From assembly GCA_025934735.1 (NCBI GenBank), contig JAICWP010000007.1, positions 124,001 to 188,000 on the forward strand: a stretch of 64,000 bases of DNA, given 5' to 3'. The notes beneath the pieces were generated by a model that saw only the letters and a list, made by a program, of their open reading frames with translations, had not been told where the DNA came from and did no database searches. The translations under genes and the position numbers were made by a program. Positions 9,168 to 17,623 of the stretch are shown here, piece by piece. Numbering within the stretch: the stretch's first letter is position 1; each line of letters starts with the position of its first letter. Source of the DNA: Terriglobales bacterium. GTDB lineage: Bacteria > Acidobacteriota > Terriglobia > Terriglobales > Acidobacteriaceae.

Positions 9168-10517
9168 ATGCAGAAGGTCCTCATCCTGGGCGCGGCGGGC
9201 CGTGATTTTCATAACTTTAACGTGGTTTTCCGCCAAAACCCCGATTTTAAGGTCGTCGCCTTCACCGCCACACAGATACCCGATATCGCCAACCGGCGCT
9301 ATCCGCCGGAACTCGCCGGTCCGCTCTATCCCCAGGGCATCCCCATCGCCGAGGAAAAGGAAATGGAGCGCCTTATCGCCGAGCAGGCCATTGATGTTGT
9401 TGTTTTCTCCTACAGCGACGTTTCCTACCCGACGGTCATGCATCTGGCTTCCCGAACCGTGGCCGCAGGCGCTGACTTCTGGCTGCTGGGCACGGAGCAC
9501 ACACAACTGAAGGCGAGTGTGCCTGTGGTATCTGTCTGCGCCGTGCGCACCGGTTGTGGCAAGAGCCCGGTATCGCGCCGAGTGGCCGCCGAGTTGCGCC
9601 GCTTGGGGTGGAAGCCGGTTGTCATTCGCCATCCGATGCCCTACGGCGACCTCGCCGAGCAGGCAGTGCAGCGCTTTGCCCGCCTGGAGGACTTGGAGCG
9701 CCACAACTGCACTATCGAAGAACGTGAGGAATACGAGCCCCATATCGTGAACGGCACCGTGGTGTATGCCGGTGTGGATTATGAAGGCATCCTGCGCCAG
9801 GCAGAGCGCGAGGGCGATCTCATCCTGTGGGATGGCGGCAATAACGACACACCCTTTTACGCTTCCGACCTGGAAATCGTTGTCGCCGATCCGCATCGTC
9901 CCGGCCACGAACTGGGCTACTTCCCCGGCGAGGTCAACCTGCGCCGCGCCCACGTGGTGATTATCAATAAGGTGGACACTGCCGAGCCCCACAACGTGGA
10001 CCTGGTGAGGCAAAACGTGCGCCAGAACAATCCTCAGGCCACCATCATTGCAGCCGCCTGTAAGGTTTCCGTGGCTAATCCGGAACAGATCAAGGGCCGT
10101 CGCGTCCTGGTTGTCGAGGACGGCCCCACGCTCACTCACGGCGAAATGCCTTACGGCGCCGGCGTGGTCGCAGCGCGCCAGTGGGGCGCCGCCGAGCTTG
10201 TGGACGCACGCCCCTACGCGGTCGGCTCCATTCGCGGCACTTACCAGCGCTTCACTCATCTGACCACTCTGCTTCCTGCCATGGGATATAACGCTATTCA
10301 GCGTCACGAACTGGAAGAAACCATTAACCGCGTGCCCGCCGACCTGGTGCTGGTGGCTACACCCGTGGACCTGGGCGGCATACTGCGGCTAAACAAGCCC
10401 TGTGTGCGCGTCGGTTACGAAGTGGAAGAGCGCACCCAGCCTACGATCGCCGATGTGTTGAGCCAGTTCACTGCACGCCACGAGCATCGCTTGGAAGCGG
10501 CGCGCACCGCGGTATAG
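9168..10517 (+). CDS. COG2403-type P-loop protein (cyclic diphosphoglycerate synthetase-like)
   Basis: A 449-residue cytoplasmic protein. Residues 1-110 form a Rossmann-like domain (KVLILGAAGRDFHNFN), followed by a P-loop region with GCGKS at 129-133. The family is annotated as a predicted GTPase or is compared with archaeal cyclic 2,3-diphosphoglycerate synthetase; its true reaction is not established for this group. It opens the carbamoyl-phosphate/arginine cluster, ending 8 bp before the ornithine carbamoyltransferase start, and such proteins are often found beside carbamate kinase. AAGGAG precedes the start. Confidence 0.8.
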   Translation: MQKVLILGAAGRDFHNFNVVFRQNPDFKVVAFTATQIPDIANRRYPPELAGPLYPQGIPIAEEKEMERLIAEQAIDVVVFSYSDVSYPTVMHLASRTVAAGADFWLLGTEHTQLKASVPVVSVCAVRTGCGKSPVSRRVAAELRRLGWKPVVIRHPMPYGDLAEQAVQRFARLEDLERHNCTIEEREEYEPHIVNGTVVYAGVDYEGILRQAEREGDLILWDGGNNDTPFYASDLEIVVADPHRPGHELGYFPGEVNLRRAHVVIINKVDTAEPHNVDLVRQNVRQNNPQATIIAAACKVSVANPEQIKGRRVLVVEDGPTLTHGEMPYGAGVVAARQWGAAELVDARPYAVGSIRGTYQRFTHLTTLLPAMGYNAIQRHELEETINRVPADLVLVATPVDLGGILRLNKPCVRVGYEVEERTQPTIADVLSQFTARHEHRLEAARTAV

Positions 10518-10525
10518 GAGGAGAC

Positions 10526-11503
10526 ATGCAGGGAACTTCTGCTTGGCCGGACGACTTTCTCACCGTCCGCGACTTCTCGCCGGCGCAGATTGAGGACTTG
10601 CTGCATCTCGCCGTGCAGATCAAGGCCAACCCTGCCGGCTATTCCAGCGCGCTCCAGGGTAAAACGCTGGCCATGATTTTCGAAAAGCCCTCTCTCCGCA
10701 CGCGGGTCACTTTTGATGTCGGTATTCACCAACTGGGCGGCTTCTCCCTCTACCTCTCGCCGGCGGAAATCAACCTGGGCAAGCGCGAGTCGGTTTATGA
10801 CGTAGCCAAAAATCTCGAACGCATGGTGCAGGGCATCATGATCCGCACCTTCGCCCACCAAATTGTCCAGCGGATGGCTCAATATGCCTCCATTCCTATC
10901 ATCAACGGCCTCACCGACTACAGCCATCCCTGCCAGGCTATGGCTGACTACCTGACCGTGCTCGAAATCAAAGGCCGGGTGGCCGGGCTGAAAGTCGCCT
11001 TCATTGGCGACGGCAACAACGTCGCTCACTCTCTGCTGTTCGCTGGCGCACAGCTGGGCGCTCACGTGTGGGTGGCCACGCCGCCGGGATACGAGCCGCT
11101 TAAGGACGCGCTCTCCTGGGCGCAGAATCGTGCCGCCCAGACTCATGGCAGCTGCACCCTCACCACTGATCCCGTGCGGGCGGTGCGCGATGCCGATGTG
11201 ATTTACACCGACGTCTGGGCCAGCATGGGCCAGGAGAATGAGGCGGAAGCGCGCCGCCAGCACTTTTTGCCCTACCAGGTGAATGGTGCCCTCTTCGCTC
11301 TGGCCAAGCCGGACGCCATTTTCATGCACTGTCTGCCGGCGCACCGCGGCGACGAGGTCACCGACGAGGTCATTGACTGCCCGCGCTCGGTGGTATTTCA
11401 ACAAGCGGAAAATCGTTTGCATGCCCAGAAAGCCATCCTGCTGCAGCTGATGAAGCACTCCGTGGCGGAAGCAGTGGTAGCAGAGGAGTTGGTGCACGTA
11501 TGA
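10526..11503 (+). CDS. arcB: Ornithine carbamoyltransferase
   Basis: This enzyme moves a carbamoyl group between carbamoyl phosphate and ornithine/citrulline. The 325-residue sequence has the carbamoyl-phosphate loop SLRTR (56-60), HPCQAMADY (from His134) and the ornithine-binding HCLPAHRG near residue 270. GGAGGAG lies just before the ATG. It could be biosynthetic (argF) or catabolic (arcB); carbamate kinase downstream favours catabolic use, making ATP from citrulline-derived carbamoyl phosphate. A repeat element starts 4 bp after its stop codon. Confidence 0.93.
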   Translation: MQGTSAWPDDFLTVRDFSPAQIEDLLHLAVQIKANPAGYSSALQGKTLAMIFEKPSLRTRVTFDVGIHQLGGFSLYLSPAEINLGKRESVYDVAKNLERMVQGIMIRTFAHQIVQRMAQYASIPIINGLTDYSHPCQAMADYLTVLEIKGRVAGLKVAFIGDGNNVAHSLLFAGAQLGAHVWVATPPGYEPLKDALSWAQNRAAQTHGSCTLTTDPVRAVRDADVIYTDVWASMGQENEAEARRQHFLPYQVNGALFALAKPDAIFMHCLPAHRGDEVTDEVIDCPRSVVFQQAENRLHAQKAILLQLMKHSVAEAVVAEELVHV

Positions 11504-11506
11504 AAT

Positions 11507-11530
11507 GGGAGTCGGGAGTCAGGAGTCGGT
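11507..11530 (+). repeat. 7-mer tandem array, left arm of element A
   Basis: Three 7-bp units (GGGAGTC, GGGAGTC, AGGAGTC) followed by GGT lie directly after the ornithine carbamoyltransferase gene. The inverted counterpart is at 11652-11665. Between them is a truncated four-helix-bundle reading frame. Confidence 0.75.
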
Positions 11531-11653
11531 ATGAGGGGTTATCGCGGCTTAGTCGTTTGGCAGAAAGCCAGGGAGCTTGTCACGGAGGTAGATCGTGCGA
11601 TATCCGATTTTCCCAAGCACGAGCTCTATGGATATTTGCAAACCTCCTCTTGA
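11531..11653 (+). pseudogene. Truncated four-helix-bundle (S23/IVP-like) gene
   Basis: The 40-codon frame starts MRGYRGLVVWQKARELV and continues into DFPKHELYGYLQTSS before a stop. The first 34 residues match the opening helix of the 23S rRNA intervening-sequence/four-helix-bundle family, normally about 115-130 residues. The rest is missing: after the ELYG turn the sequence runs into the right arm of 7-mer repeats, which supplies the stop codon. It reads as an internal deletion of an element that once carried a complete gene. Confidence 0.65.
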
Positions 11654-11665
11654 CTCCCGACTACC
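11652..11665 (+). repeat. 7-mer tandem array, right (inverted) arm of element A
   Basis: GACTCCC and GACTACC are inverse copies of the units at 11507-11527. The TGA of the truncated four-helix-bundle frame overlaps the first unit. The carbamate kinase start follows 13 bp later. Confidence 0.7.
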
Positions 11666-11678
11666 CAAAGAAGTGAGC

Positions 11679-12680
11679 ATGCCAAGAACAATGCTCCTTG
11701 CCGTGGGCGGCAATTCCCTCATCCGCGCGGGGGAGAAAGGGACTTTTGCCGAACAACTCGCGAACGCTCGGCACACCGCCGCCGCCATCATCGGCCTGAT
11801 TCGCGACGGTTACCGCCTGGTCATCACCCACGGTAATGGACCCCAGGTGGGCGCTGACCTCCTGCGCTCCGAGCGCGCCGCCGATCAGGTTCCCGGCCTT
11901 CCTCTGGACGTGTGTGGCGCCGCCACCCAGGGCGAAATCGGTTACCTGCTGTGCCAGTCGCTGCACGATGAGCTGGGCGCCGCCGGCTTGCACATACCCC
12001 TGGTGAGCGTGATCACCCAGACGGTGGTTTCTCCGGACGATCCTGCCATGCAGCACCCCACCAAGCCCATCGGCCCTTTCTACTCGCGGGCAGATGCCGA
12101 GCAGCGCAAGCGTGCCTTCGGCTGGGAGATCGTGGAGGACGCCGCCCGCGGCTACCGGCGCGTGGTCCCCTCGCCCGAGCCCATCGACATCATTGAGTTG
12201 GAGGTCATCCGCGATCTGGTCGAAGATGGCGTGCTGGTCGTAGCCGTGGGCGGAGGCGGCATTCCCGTGGTGCGCTCCAACGGCACCCTGCAGGGCGTAG
12301 AAGCGGTGATTGATAAGGACCGCGCGTCCGCCCTGCTGGCCTCGCGCCTCAACGTGGACCTGTTCGCCATCTCCACCGATGCCGATTTTGTTTACCGCGA
12401 CTACAAGACGCCGGCGCAGCAGCCGCTCACCCATGTAACCGTTTCCGAAATGGAGACGTATCTTCGGGCCGGCCAGTTCCCTCCCGGCAACATGGGGCCC
12501 AAAGTTGAATCAGCACTGCGCTTTTTGCGCAATGGTGGCCCCGAGGTGATCATCACCTCGTATCAGCATCTGTATGAGGCGGTGGCTGGCCACGCCGGCA
12601 CCCGCATCGTGCGCGATGGCGAATTGGTGGCTGCCGGCGCCGAACAGGAATACGGCACATTGCCGCTGCGAGGCAGGTGA
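11679..12680 (+). CDS. arcC: Carbamate kinase
   Basis: This enzyme makes ATP from carbamoyl phosphate and ADP, releasing carbamate. The 333-residue sequence shows the amino-acid-kinase fold: AVGGNSLI at the start, THGNGPQVG near residue 50, and VAVGGGGIPV in the nucleotide-binding half. The start is the ATG at 11679 with GTGAG before it; an upstream in-frame ATG at 11595 would read through the repeat element and give an unrelated N-terminus. The stop is 4 bp from the next start, so it is coupled to the carbamoyltransferase downstream. Confidence 0.93.
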   Translation: MPRTMLLAVGGNSLIRAGEKGTFAEQLANARHTAAAIIGLIRDGYRLVITHGNGPQVGADLLRSERAADQVPGLPLDVCGAATQGEIGYLLCQSLHDELGAAGLHIPLVSVITQTVVSPDDPAMQHPTKPIGPFYSRADAEQRKRAFGWEIVEDAARGYRRVVPSPEPIDIIELEVIRDLVEDGVLVVAVGGGGIPVVRSNGTLQGVEAVIDKDRASALLASRLNVDLFAISTDADFVYRDYKTPAQQPLTHVTVSEMETYLRAGQFPPGNMGPKVESALRFLRNGGPEVIITSYQHLYEAVAGHAGTRIVRDGELVAAGAEQEYGTLPLRGR

Positions 12681-12684
12681 AATC

Positions 12685-13671
12685 ATGCGACATGAAGCTC
12701 TTGCCGCCGTCAGGCGTGGCCCGGAGCCGGCAACCGAACTCAATCGGCAGACCGATTCCGCCAGGCTGCAGCACGTCATCGAATCGCCGCAGTTCACTGT
12801 GCCTATGCTCATGGAGCTCTTCGACCGCTCCCGCGGCATGGAGCGGGTGGTGGCCCGCGGCGGCACCCTCGACTACCAGAATAAAATTCTGGCCACACTG
12901 TTCTACGAGCCCTCCACCCGCACGCGTTTTTCCTTCGAAGCCGCCATGCACCGCCTGGGCGGCCGCGTGCTTTCCACCGAGCACGCCAGCGCCTTTTCCT
13001 CCGAGATCGAAGGCGAGCAGGTGGAGGACTCCATCCGCATCATCGGCAACTACGCCGACGTCATCGTCATTCGCCATCACCAGGAAGGCGGCGCGGCCCG
13101 CGCCGCTGAAGTATCTCCGGTGCCCGTCATTAACGCCGGCGACGGGGACGGCGGGCAGCATCCCACCCAGGCGCTGCTCGACCTGTACACTATCTACCGC
13201 GAGCGGCCTCTGGACGGGCTCAGCGTGGCCATTATCGGCGAACTCGACAAAGGGCGCACCGCGCGCTCTCTGGCCTATCTGCTGGCCAAGTTCGAGCGCA
13301 TCAAGATTTTTTTTGTGAGCCCGCCCGAGTTGCAGATGAAGCCCGACATCCTCGAGTACTTGGACGAGCATGACGTTAATTACGAACTCGAACCCGATTT
13401 GATGCGGGTGATTGGCGAAGTCGACGTGGTGTACCAGACCCGCATCCGCCCTGAACGAGTGGGAGATGCCGAACTGCTGCGCCGCTATGCCATCAATTCG
13501 GCGGTTTTGCCGCACATGAAGCTCAGCGCCATGATCCTTCACCCTTTGCCTCGCACCGTCGAACTGGACAAGTTGGTGGATGGCGATCCGCGGGCGCTCT
13601 ACTTCCGCCAGGCCGCCAACGGGTTGTACGTCCGCATGGCCTTGTTAACCATGCTGCTGGATAAAGACTAG
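12685..13671 (+). CDS. pyrB: Aspartate carbamoyltransferase homologue with altered active site
   Basis: The 328-residue protein is of the aspartate carbamoyltransferase type: FYEPSTRTRF (73-82) binds carbamoyl phosphate, HPTQALLDLYTI and HPLPR follow in place. Two key positions differ. The loop whose lysine (Lys84 in E. coli) is catalytic reads SSEIEGE, with Glu109 at that place, and the aspartate-binding TRxQ motif reads TRIR, with Arg255 instead of Gln. It may be an aspartate enzyme with a changed loop, or a carbamoyltransferase for another amine or acid. Its position between carbamate kinase and ornithine aminotransferase, away from other pyr genes, supports the second reading. No regulatory pyrI lies nearby. 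Confidence 0.8.
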   Translation: MRHEALAAVRRGPEPATELNRQTDSARLQHVIESPQFTVPMLMELFDRSRGMERVVARGGTLDYQNKILATLFYEPSTRTRFSFEAAMHRLGGRVLSTEHASAFSSEIEGEQVEDSIRIIGNYADVIVIRHHQEGGAARAAEVSPVPVINAGDGDGGQHPTQALLDLYTIYRERPLDGLSVAIIGELDKGRTARSLAYLLAKFERIKIFFVSPPELQMKPDILEYLDEHDVNYELEPDLMRVIGEVDVVYQTRIRPERVGDAELLRRYAINSAVLPHMKLSAMILHPLPRTVELDKLVDGDPRALYFRQAANGLYVRMALLTMLLDKD

Positions 13672-13797
13672 AGTCGGTAGTCAGTAGTCGGCAAGACGGT
13701 ACAGGGCTGAGTACGAGATTGACGAATAGTAGCGGGTAATCAGAGTGCTGGAGAGCAACGATACTCTCTGACTCCCCACTCCTGGTTCCCGACTACC
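13672..13797 (+). repeat. Miniature 7-mer inverted-array element B
   Basis: The left arm at 13672-13692 is AGTCGGT, AGTCAGT, AGTCGGC, starting on the base after the pyrB-like stop codon. The right arm at 13770-13797 is GACTCCC, CACTCCT, GGTTCCC, GACTACC, the inverted form of the same period. The 77-bp core has no reading frame of note. It resembles element A without its gene. The rocD ribosome site begins just after it. Confidence 0.75.
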
Positions 13798-13815
13798 TGT
13801 GTAGGAGAGGACAAC

Positions 13816-15027
13816 ATGCCTGCTATTGCCGAACAGCTTCCCACGCAATCCTACGTTGAACTGGAAAACGCTTACGGCGCCCACAACTACCATCCCCTGG
13901 ACGTGGTCATAGAGCGCGCCGAGGGCGTGTGGGTGTACGACGTCGAGGGCAAGCGCTATCTCGACTGCCTGGCTTCCTACTCGGCAGTCAATCAAGGGCA
14001 CTGCCATCCTCGCATCCTCCAGACTCTGGTGGAGCAGGCTCACAAGGTCACGCTTACCTCCCGCGCTTTCCGCAATGATCAGCTGCCGCTGCTCTACAAG
14101 GAGCTCCACGACCTGACCGGCTACGACATGGCCCTGCCGATGAACTCCGGCGCCGAAGCCGTGGAGACGGCGGTGAAGACTGCTCGCAAGTGGGGCTACA
14201 CCGTCAAAGGCGTGCCTGAGTGCCATTCGGAAATCATTGTCTGCGCCAACAACTTCCACGGCCGCACTATCACCATCATCAGTTTCTCCACCGACGAGCA
14301 GTACCGCCGCGGTTTTGGACCTTTCACGCCCGGATTCAAGATCATTCCCTATGGCGATTCGCGCGCCCTGATTGGAGCTATTACCTCCAACACCTGCGCC
14401 TTCCTGGTTGAACCCATTCAGGGCGAGGCCGGCATCATCATTCCTCCCGACGGCTTTCTGCGCGAGGCGGCCGATATTTGCCGCCGCAACCGCGTACTGC
14501 TCATTGCCGATGAAATCCAGTCCGGCCTGGGCCGCACCGGCAAGCTCTTCGCCTACATGCATGAAGGCATCCACCCGGACGTGCTGATCATCGGCAAGGC
14601 GCTGGCCGGCGGCTTCTATCCGGTTTCCGCAGTACTCGCCTCAAAAGAAATACTTGGCGTTTACCAGCCCGGCGACCACGGCAGCACCTTCGGCGGCAAT
14701 CCGCTGGGCTGCGCCGTTGCCCGTACCGCCTTGCGCGTTCTCATTGAGGAAAAGATGGTCGAGCGCTCCGCTGAACTGGGCGCCTACTTCCTCGATCGCC
14801 TACGCACCTTGCGCAGTTCCGATCTGCGCGAAGTCCACGGCCGAGGCTTGTGGATCGGCATCGAGATGAACAGCCCGGCGCGTCCCTACTGTGAGGCGCT
14901 GAAGCAGGAGGGCATCCTCTGCAAGGAGACGCACGATCGCGTGATCCGCATCGCCCCTCCGCTGGTCATCACCCGCGAGGAGATTGACTGGGCATTCGAC
15001 CGCATCAAGAAGGTGATCGAAAAATAG
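13816..15027 (+). CDS. rocD: Ornithine aminotransferase
   Basis: A class III PLP aminotransferase that converts ornithine and 2-oxoglutarate to glutamate semialdehyde and glutamate. In the 403-residue sequence the PLP lysine is Lys261 in IIGKALAGG; the [12 protein letters not shown] motif precedes it and [14 protein letters not shown] binds the cofactor phosphate. The start [15 protein letters not shown] is typical of ornithine rather than acetylornithine enzymes. AGGAGAGG precedes the ATG. Next to the carbamoyltransferase genes it gives a route from arginine-derived ornithine to glutamate. Confidence 0.92.
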   Translation: MPAIAEQLPTQSYVELENAYGAHNYHPLDVVIERAEGVWVYDVEGKRYLDCLASYSAVNQGHCHPRILQTLVEQAHKVTLTSRAFRNDQLPLLYKELHDLTGYDMALPMNSGAEAVETAVKTARKWGYTVKGVPECHSEIIVCANNFHGRTITIISFSTDEQYRRGFGPFTPGFKIIPYGDSRALIGAITSNTCAFLVEPIQGEAGIIIPPDGFLREAADICRRNRVLLIADEIQSGLGRTGKLFAYMHEGIHPDVLIIGKALAGGFYPVSAVLASKEILGVYQPGDHGSTFGGNPLGCAVARTALRVLIEEKMVERSAELGAYFLDRLRTLRSSDLREVHGRGLWIGIEMNSPARPYCEALKQEGILCKETHDRVIRIAPPLVITREEIDWAFDRIKKVIEK

Positions 15028-15130
15028 CTCTTAGAAGGAAGGCCACCCTGCTGGCGTGCCCTTCCGAAACGCGGCTCTTGCGCCTACCTCTCTGGCCATC
15101 CCTGCCCATGGGGCGCTATCATCAATAGTC

Positions 15131-15958
15131 ATGGCGAACCGCGTTCTCCTTTGTCCTCCCACTTTTTTCGAGGTTCGCGAGGTCAAAAATCCGTACATGC
15201 GTGGTCTGCTGCCGGTTGATCCGGTGCGGGCACAGCATCAGTGGGACACGGTATGCGAGGCCTTTCGCTCCGCCGGTTTTGAAGTCGAGCTTATTGACCC
15301 GGTACCGGAGCTTGAGGACATGGTTTTCGCTGCCAATCCCGTCTTCGTGGGTCACCGCCCCCCGCAAGCGCCCTTCATCGTCCCCGGCCGAATGCGCTAC
15401 GTTTCCCGTCGCAAGGAAGTGCGCCACTTTGTGGATTGGTTCCGCGCCCGCGGTTACAAGATTGTGGAACTCGATCTCGGCGACGACTTCCTCGAAGGCC
15501 ACGGCGACCTGATTTGGGATGCCGACGGCTCTCGGGTCTGGGCTGGGCATGGCTTTCGCTCTACGATTGGCGGAGTCGAGAAATTTGCGGCGGCCATGCG
15601 TCCCATGGAAATCTCTGTGATTCCCCTCCAACTGGTGGACGAACACTTCTATCATCTCGATGCCTGCTTCGCCCCGCTGCGTCCCGGCTCCGTCCTGATC
15701 TACCCCGGCGCATTCTCCCCCGAATCTCTGGAGCTCATCCGCAGCCACATCCCGCGGGTGTACGAAGTGGACCGTGAAGACGCGCTCAATTTTGTTTGCA
15801 ACGGCGTTTCCGCCAAGGGAAAGTTCCTTACTCCTTCGTCCACCCATTGTGTCCGAGAGGCCCTGGCCCGGGAGGGTTTGGAGCCGGTTGTCCTCGATAC
15901 CTCTGAATTCTTGAAATCGGGCGGCAGCGTCTGCTGTCTCAAGCTGTTCTTCGACTGA
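15131..15958 (+). CDS. Guanidino-group hydrolase, arginine dihydrolase/DDAH-like
   Basis: A 275-residue single-domain protein of the guanidino-modifying enzyme superfamily. The catalytic Cys is in SGGSVCC (Cys268 or 269 near the C-terminus) and the catalytic His in YHLDACF (His175). FAANPVF puts an Asn at 69, where cyanobacterial arginine dihydrolases carry a residue important for releasing two ammonia molecules. It may therefore turn arginine into ornithine directly, or act as a deiminase or dimethylargininase. No classical arginine deiminase lies in the cluster. The ATG at 15131 is preferred to an upstream GTG at 15056. Confidence 0.82.
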   Translation: MANRVLLCPPTFFEVREVKNPYMRGLLPVDPVRAQHQWDTVCEAFRSAGFEVELIDPVPELEDMVFAANPVFVGHRPPQAPFIVPGRMRYVSRRKEVRHFVDWFRARGYKIVELDLGDDFLEGHGDLIWDADGSRVWAGHGFRSTIGGVEKFAAAMRPMEISVIPLQLVDEHFYHLDACFAPLRPGSVLIYPGAFSPESLELIRSHIPRVYEVDREDALNFVCNGVSAKGKFLTPSSTHCVREALAREGLEPVVLDTSEFLKSGGSVCCLKLFFD

Positions 15959-16122
15959 TTTAGCCTCAACCTGCCGCTGAATGCTCTGGGCCCGCCGCCC
16001 TGCCCGACCCCTCCGTTTCCACCTCTCCTGTGAGCGAGTTCCTGCGCTAGAACTCCGGCCAGTGTTCCGAAATGACAACTCGGGACTGCGGAAACCGCTC
16101 CAACTAGCGAGAGGACACTGTC

Positions 16123-17058
16123 TTGCGATTCGGGCCAATTCACCTTGCTCTCTGCTTCCTTCTCTTCTCGGGATTGCTGTTTTCCAGCGGCTGCAGCGGC
16201 GCTCGCAGCATGTCCGTTCCCGCCGCCAGCAAAGCTGTTCCGCAGTTTGGCCACGTCGTGCTCGTTATGGAGGAGAACCACAGCTACTCCAGCGTCATCG
16301 GCAGCTCGGCTATGCCCTACCTCAACAGCCTCGCCCAGCGCTACGGCCTGGCCACCAATTATTTTGCCGATGCGCATGGCTCCATCGCCAATTACTTCAT
16401 GCTCACTACCGGGCAGCTGGTTACCCTCGACGACAGCTTTACCGGAACTGTCAGCAACGACAACCTTGTCCGCGAGCTGGTGGCCTCGCACAAAACCTGG
16501 AAAAGCTATGCGGAGAGCCTGCCTTCCGTCGGCTATGCCGGAGGCGATGTATTTCCCTACCTGGAGCGCCACAACCCTTTCTCCTATTTCAGCGATGTGC
16601 GCAACAACAGCGCCCAGTTGCAAAACCTGGTGCCCTTCACCCAGTTTGCCGCCGACTTGGCCGTCAACCATCTGCCCAACTTTTCTTTTGTGGCGCCCAA
16701 TGCCGAACACGACGCGCACAGCTGCCCCGACGGCACCCTGAATTGCGCCGACAGCGCGCGCCTGTCCACGGCCGACAGTTGGCTACAGGCCAATATTGGC
16801 CCGTTACTCGCCAGCAGCACGTTTCACAAGGATGGATTATTGGTGATTGTGTTCGACGAGTCGTTCGACATTGATATCGCCCACGGCGGCGGGCATGTAG
16901 CCATGCTGGTGATTAGCCCCAGGGCGAAGTGCGGCTTTCAATCCACCACCTTCTACCAGCATCAGAGCACGCTGCGCCTGCTGATTGAGGGCACCGGGAC
17001 GGCGGGCTTTCCCGGCGTTTCGGGCGCTGCGCCCGATATGGCGGAATTCTTCCGTTAG
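16123..17058 (+). CDS. Lipoprotein phosphoesterase (AcpA/phospholipase C-like)
   Basis: The 311-residue product starts with a signal peptide and a lipobox-like SSGC near residues 21-24, so it is probably a lipid-anchored periplasmic or surface protein. VVLVMEENHSY is the N-terminal metal-site motif of the phosphoesterase family that includes acid phosphatase AcpA and bacterial phospholipase C; VIVFDESFD and HGGGHVAMLVISP supply the later metal ligands. The start is a TTG at 16123 with GAGAGG upstream. Its substrate cannot be read from the sequence. Confidence 0.85.
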   Translation: MRFGPIHLALCFLLFSGLLFSSGCSGARSMSVPAASKAVPQFGHVVLVMEENHSYSSVIGSSAMPYLNSLAQRYGLATNYFADAHGSIANYFMLTTGQLVTLDDSFTGTVSNDNLVRELVASHKTWKSYAESLPSVGYAGGDVFPYLERHNPFSYFSDVRNNSAQLQNLVPFTQFAADLAVNHLPNFSFVAPNAEHDAHSCPDGTLNCADSARLSTADSWLQANIGPLLASSTFHKDGLLVIVFDESFDIDIAHGGGHVAMLVISPRAKCGFQSTTFYQHQSTLRLLIEGTGTAGFPGVSGAAPDMAEFFR

Positions 17059-17109
17059 AAGTTACGCGACTGAGCAAGACATGCTTTCACTGCAGGTAAG
17101 CAAGAACCG

Positions 17110-17334
17110 CTATGCAGCGGCGACCTTTTCTTCTGTTACCTTCACCGCGCCGGAATAAACGCACAACAGCAATTCCAGCGGGCTGGTCACACCCAGCTTG
17201 CTATAAATGCTGCGCAGGTGAGCCTGTACCGTGCCTTCGCTGAGGCGGAGCTGATGCGCGACCTGCTGGCAGGTGAAGCGGCTAAGGGTGCATCTCACAA
17301 TCTCTTGTTCGACGGGGGTAAGCGTGTCCGACAT
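17110..17334 (-). CDS. Stand-alone LuxR/GerE-type helix-turn-helix protein
   Basis: The 74-residue product is almost only a GerE DNA-binding domain: LTPVEQEIVRCTL, then QQVAHQLRLSEGTVQAHLRSIYSKLGV. It has no receiver or ligand-binding domain. GGAGG precedes its ATG. The upstream region at 17335-17623 has two perfect 10-bp inverted repeats that could be binding sites. It is downstream, on the same strand, of the sugar transporter and ROK kinase genes but separated by 289 bp. Confidence 0.8.
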   Translation of the reverse strand: MSDTLTPVEQEIVRCTLSRFTCQQVAHQLRLSEGTVQAHLRSIYSKLGVTSPLELLLCVYSGAVKVTEEKVAAA

Positions 17335-17623
17335 GGGGGTCCTCCGTTACGGGCTGGGGGCCGGATCGGTTCCGAACCGTTGTTTGCTTGGCGCAGCGCC
17401 GCGCCAAGCACATGATCGGGCTGCCCAGGTGGCTCCTGGTTTGAAACTACCTGGGCAGACTGATCGACGAAGTGGCTTAACTAGAAGGTAAACTCTGCCC
17501 GGCACCTTGGGAATGGCACGACAGTGCTACTGATATCTCCCGCTCACGGGGATTTTGCCCTGTTGGTGGCGCGGGACGGTTTTGTCGCGGGCAGCCTCGC
17601 CCTCGAACCTATCCGAATGAATC
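17335..17623. promoter_or_regulatory. Gap with two perfect 10-bp inverted repeats
   Basis: TGCTTGGCGC at 17385-17394 pairs with GCGCCAAGCA at 17401-17410 across 6 bases, and CTGCCCAGGT at 17421-17430 pairs with ACCTGGGCAG at 17449-17458 across 18 bases. They lie between the ROK kinase stop and the HTH start, both read leftwards. They may be a terminator for the kinase, a leader structure or operators for the HTH protein. I see no coding sequence here. Confidence 0.45.

Noticed and set aside
9096-10307. A 403-codon open frame opposite the COG2403 protein
   Set aside because: The plus strand has a P-loop and a strong ribosome site; the antisense product is featureless.
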